From Paracoccus sp. S-4012 (lineage in GTDB: Bacteria > Pseudomonadota > Alphaproteobacteria > Rhodobacterales > Rhodobacteraceae), in the NCBI RefSeq assembly GCF_009674885.1, contig NZ_WKKA01000002.1, positions 248,001-312,000 of the forward strand: 64,000 nt of DNA, read 5' to 3'. Under the pieces are notes generated by a model, which was given only the letters and a program-made list of their open reading frames with translations, was not told the origin of the DNA and made no database searches. Each line of letters starts with the position of its first letter. The first letter of the stretch is position 1. Below, one piece after another: positions 62,717 to 64,000 of this stretch. The position numbers and the translations under genes are program-made.

Positions 62717-63720
62717 CAGAGCCGCTCCGCCAGTGACATCCGCGACAACCTCGCCGTGATGGCGTAAAGGGTCTCGAGGCCCGACTGGGCCTCGCTCAGC
62801 GCCGCTGCGGCGCGGTAGGGGTCGGGCGTCACGATATTTGCATAGGCCATCTCCACCGCCGATCGCTCGTAATCGTTGCGGAGGCGCGCGCGTTCCACCT
62901 GCGCTTCAAGCACCCCCTGGCCGGCGCGAAGTTGCGTCAGGCCGTCGCCGGCAGAAAGCAACCTGGTTCCGGCGGCGGTCACCAGACGGGATTTTTCATC
63001 CGGAGGCAGCGGGGGAATGCGGCGGCCGGCCAGCACGGCGAGGAGGGCGCCCTTTACTGCCTCCCGCAAGGGGCCGCTCGCTGCGGTCACGGGTGAGGCC
63101 ACCGTCTCACCGGGCGAAACATGCACCGGCCCCGCGGGTTGCAGGGCGCCGCTGAGGCCGCTGTCGAGATAGCCGCCGCCCCCGCTTGCCGAGAAGAACT
63201 GATCGACGGCCTGAGCCACCGCCTCCGCCGTCGAGAGGCCTTGCAGCCGAGGGGCTATCGCATCGATGACGGCGCTGGCCGGGCGGACCGCGGGCGTTGC
63301 CGGGGACGCGCCCGAGAACACATATTCTCCCGCTTGGCTAGCGTTCAGCGCGGTCATGATACGCTGCAGGTTGCCCTCGGCATCGGCGAGGACTGCGTCG
63401 GCAGCCAGCGCCCCCTGCCCCGGGGGGGCGAGCAGCGCCGGCGCTGCCTTGGCCACGGCATCGTGCATGTTCGCGAGCGCCGCCTGCATCACGTTGAAGC
63501 GGGCGCCGGTCTCGGCCAGGTTGGTGCGGAAAGTGTCGAGCAGCGTCATCCGATGGCGCAGGGCAGAGAGGCCGCGCGTGTCGCCGTTCAGGGTGCGGGC
63601 GACGTCGGCGTGCTGCCGGGACGCGACCTCCCGCGTCAGGATCTCCAGCCGCTGCTTTGTCTTGCCGTAGGCCTGGTTCATCGAAAAGCTGCGGGCGAGG
63701 TCGCCGGTGACGATGGGCAT
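62716..63720 (-). CDS. flgL: flagellar hook-associated protein FlgL
   Basis: 334 residues from the ATG at 63720. Flagellin-like ends: the N-terminal helix GDLARSFSMNQAYGKTKQRL with LTREVASRQHADVARTLNGD, and the C-terminal NDYERSAVEMAYANIVTPDP and LSEAQSGLETLYAITARLSR. The middle contains AGEYVFSGASP, typical of FlgL. It forms the hook-filament junction with FlgK. It is one base from the flgK stop. Confidence 0.92.
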   Translation of the reverse strand: MPIVTGDLARSFSMNQAYGKTKQRLEILTREVASRQHADVARTLNGDTRGLSALRHRMTLLDTFRTNLAETGARFNVMQAALANMHDAVAKAAPALLAPPGQGALAADAVLADAEGNLQRIMTALNASQAGEYVFSGASPATPAVRPASAVIDAIAPRLQGLSTAEAVAQAVDQFFSASGGGGYLDSGLSGALQPAGPVHVSPGETVASPVTAASGPLREAVKGALLAVLAGRRIPPLPPDEKSRLVTAAGTRLLSAGDGLTQLRAGQGVLEAQVERARLRNDYERSAVEMAYANIVTPDPYRAAAALSEAQSGLETLYAITARLSRMSLAERL

Positions 63721-63721
63721 C

Positions 63722-64000
63722 TCAGATCTCCAGTATCCGCGAGAGCATGGCATCGACCGCCATGATGACCTTCGCATTTGCCGAATACGCCTGCTGCAGC
63801 TCCAACAGGCGCTGCATCTCATGGTCGGTATCGACCCCGGCCGCCAGCAGCGCCGACTGAAGTGAATCGGCCCGGACACCGGTCGCGGCCGCTGCCACCT
63901 GTGCCGCCACGCGCTCGGTCGATACCTTCGCCGAGAGTTCGGCGACGAAGCCGGCCACGCTGCGCTGACCGGGCGGCATCGCGGTGGAGGCGGAGGTTCT
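63722..64000 (-). CDS. flgK: flagellar hook-associated protein FlgK, C-terminal part (runs off window)
   Basis: About 92 C-terminal residues are visible; the rest lies past the right edge. VRADSLQSALLAAGVDTDHE, then MQRLLELQQAYSANAKVIMA and VDAMLSRILEI are the C-terminal coiled coil and terminal helix common to FlgK, FlgE and related axial proteins. The position before flgL and flgI gives the order flgK-flgL-flgI seen in related genomes. Confidence 0.92.
   Translation of the reverse strand, partial: RTSASTAMPPGQRSVAGFVAELSAKVSTERVAAQVAAAATGVRADSLQSALLAAGVDTDHEMQRLLELQQAYSANAKVIMAVDAMLSRILEI

Noticed and set aside
1..64000. CRISPR arrays, insertion sequences, prophage or a multi-gene defence island
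   Set aside because: No regularly spaced repeats, transposase, integrase or phage structural genes were seen; the only accessory pieces are a vapBC pair and one transferred gene.

Overview
The window is a GC-rich chromosomal segment of a Rhodobacteraceae/Paracoccaceae-type alphaproteobacterium. The evidence is the gene orders pdxJ-(membrane protein)-acpS-lepB-rnc-era and pyrB-pyrC-plsY, an aa3-type cytochrome oxidase subunit IV, ETF-QO, a LexA-type GTTC-N7-GTTC box, a sqdBDC sulfolipid operon, and tightly packed genes joined by ATGA/GTGA overlaps. Almost all of it is ordinary core genome. I see no rRNA, tRNA, CRISPR array, phage or insertion sequence. No clear new multi-gene defence or biosynthetic system is present; the accessory parts are small.

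Layout. 1-3243: end of a glutathione S-transferase, azlCD, a membrane protein and greA. 3244-4654: an atypical patch holding a perfect hairpin, the 3' stub of a lost minus-strand gene and an alpha/beta-hydrolase-like gene of visibly lower GC. 4655-11212: ETF-QO, a TPR protein, ispE, pdxJ, a clade membrane protein and acpS. 11318-12194: a vapBC toxin-antitoxin pair and a KTSC protein. 12280-18086: lepB-rnc-era, DUF1491, YbjN-like, proC, csaA, a hydroxyacid dehydrogenase and csbD (with an EcfG-like promoter). 18194-22967: dnaE2 behind a LexA box, and an aminotransferase. 22964-30835 (minus): acyl-CoA dehydrogenase, metallo-beta-lactamase, cox IV, lipoprotein, sulfotransferase, valS.

30953-41827: tsaC, yqgE, a DsbD-N-like protein, a lipocalin, family-4 uracil-DNA glycosylase, pyrB plus a dihydroorotase homologue without key catalytic residues, plsY, a two-gene saccharopine pathway, a PQQ sugar dehydrogenase and a DUF3775 protein. 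41895-53573 (mostly minus): mutL, a small lipoprotein, an M16 peptidase pair, a FemAB-like protein, the SDR/GDPD/RidA trio and smc. 53918-58242: a complete CUT1 sugar ABC transporter. 58525-61492: sqdB-sqdD-sqdC for sulfoquinovosyl diacylglycerol. 61613-64000: flgI, flgL and the C-terminus of flgK.

Most worth a second look: a dispersed hairpin repeat carrying GGATATTT and GACAGAAGAAGG (four sites); a second, roughly 45-bp repeat pair at 31911 and 58267; a palindrome inside dnaE2 that resembles one of two tandem hairpins before pyrC; the replaced gene upstream of greA; and a probable frameshift at the end of sqdC. All readings are from the sequence by eye; no database search was run.
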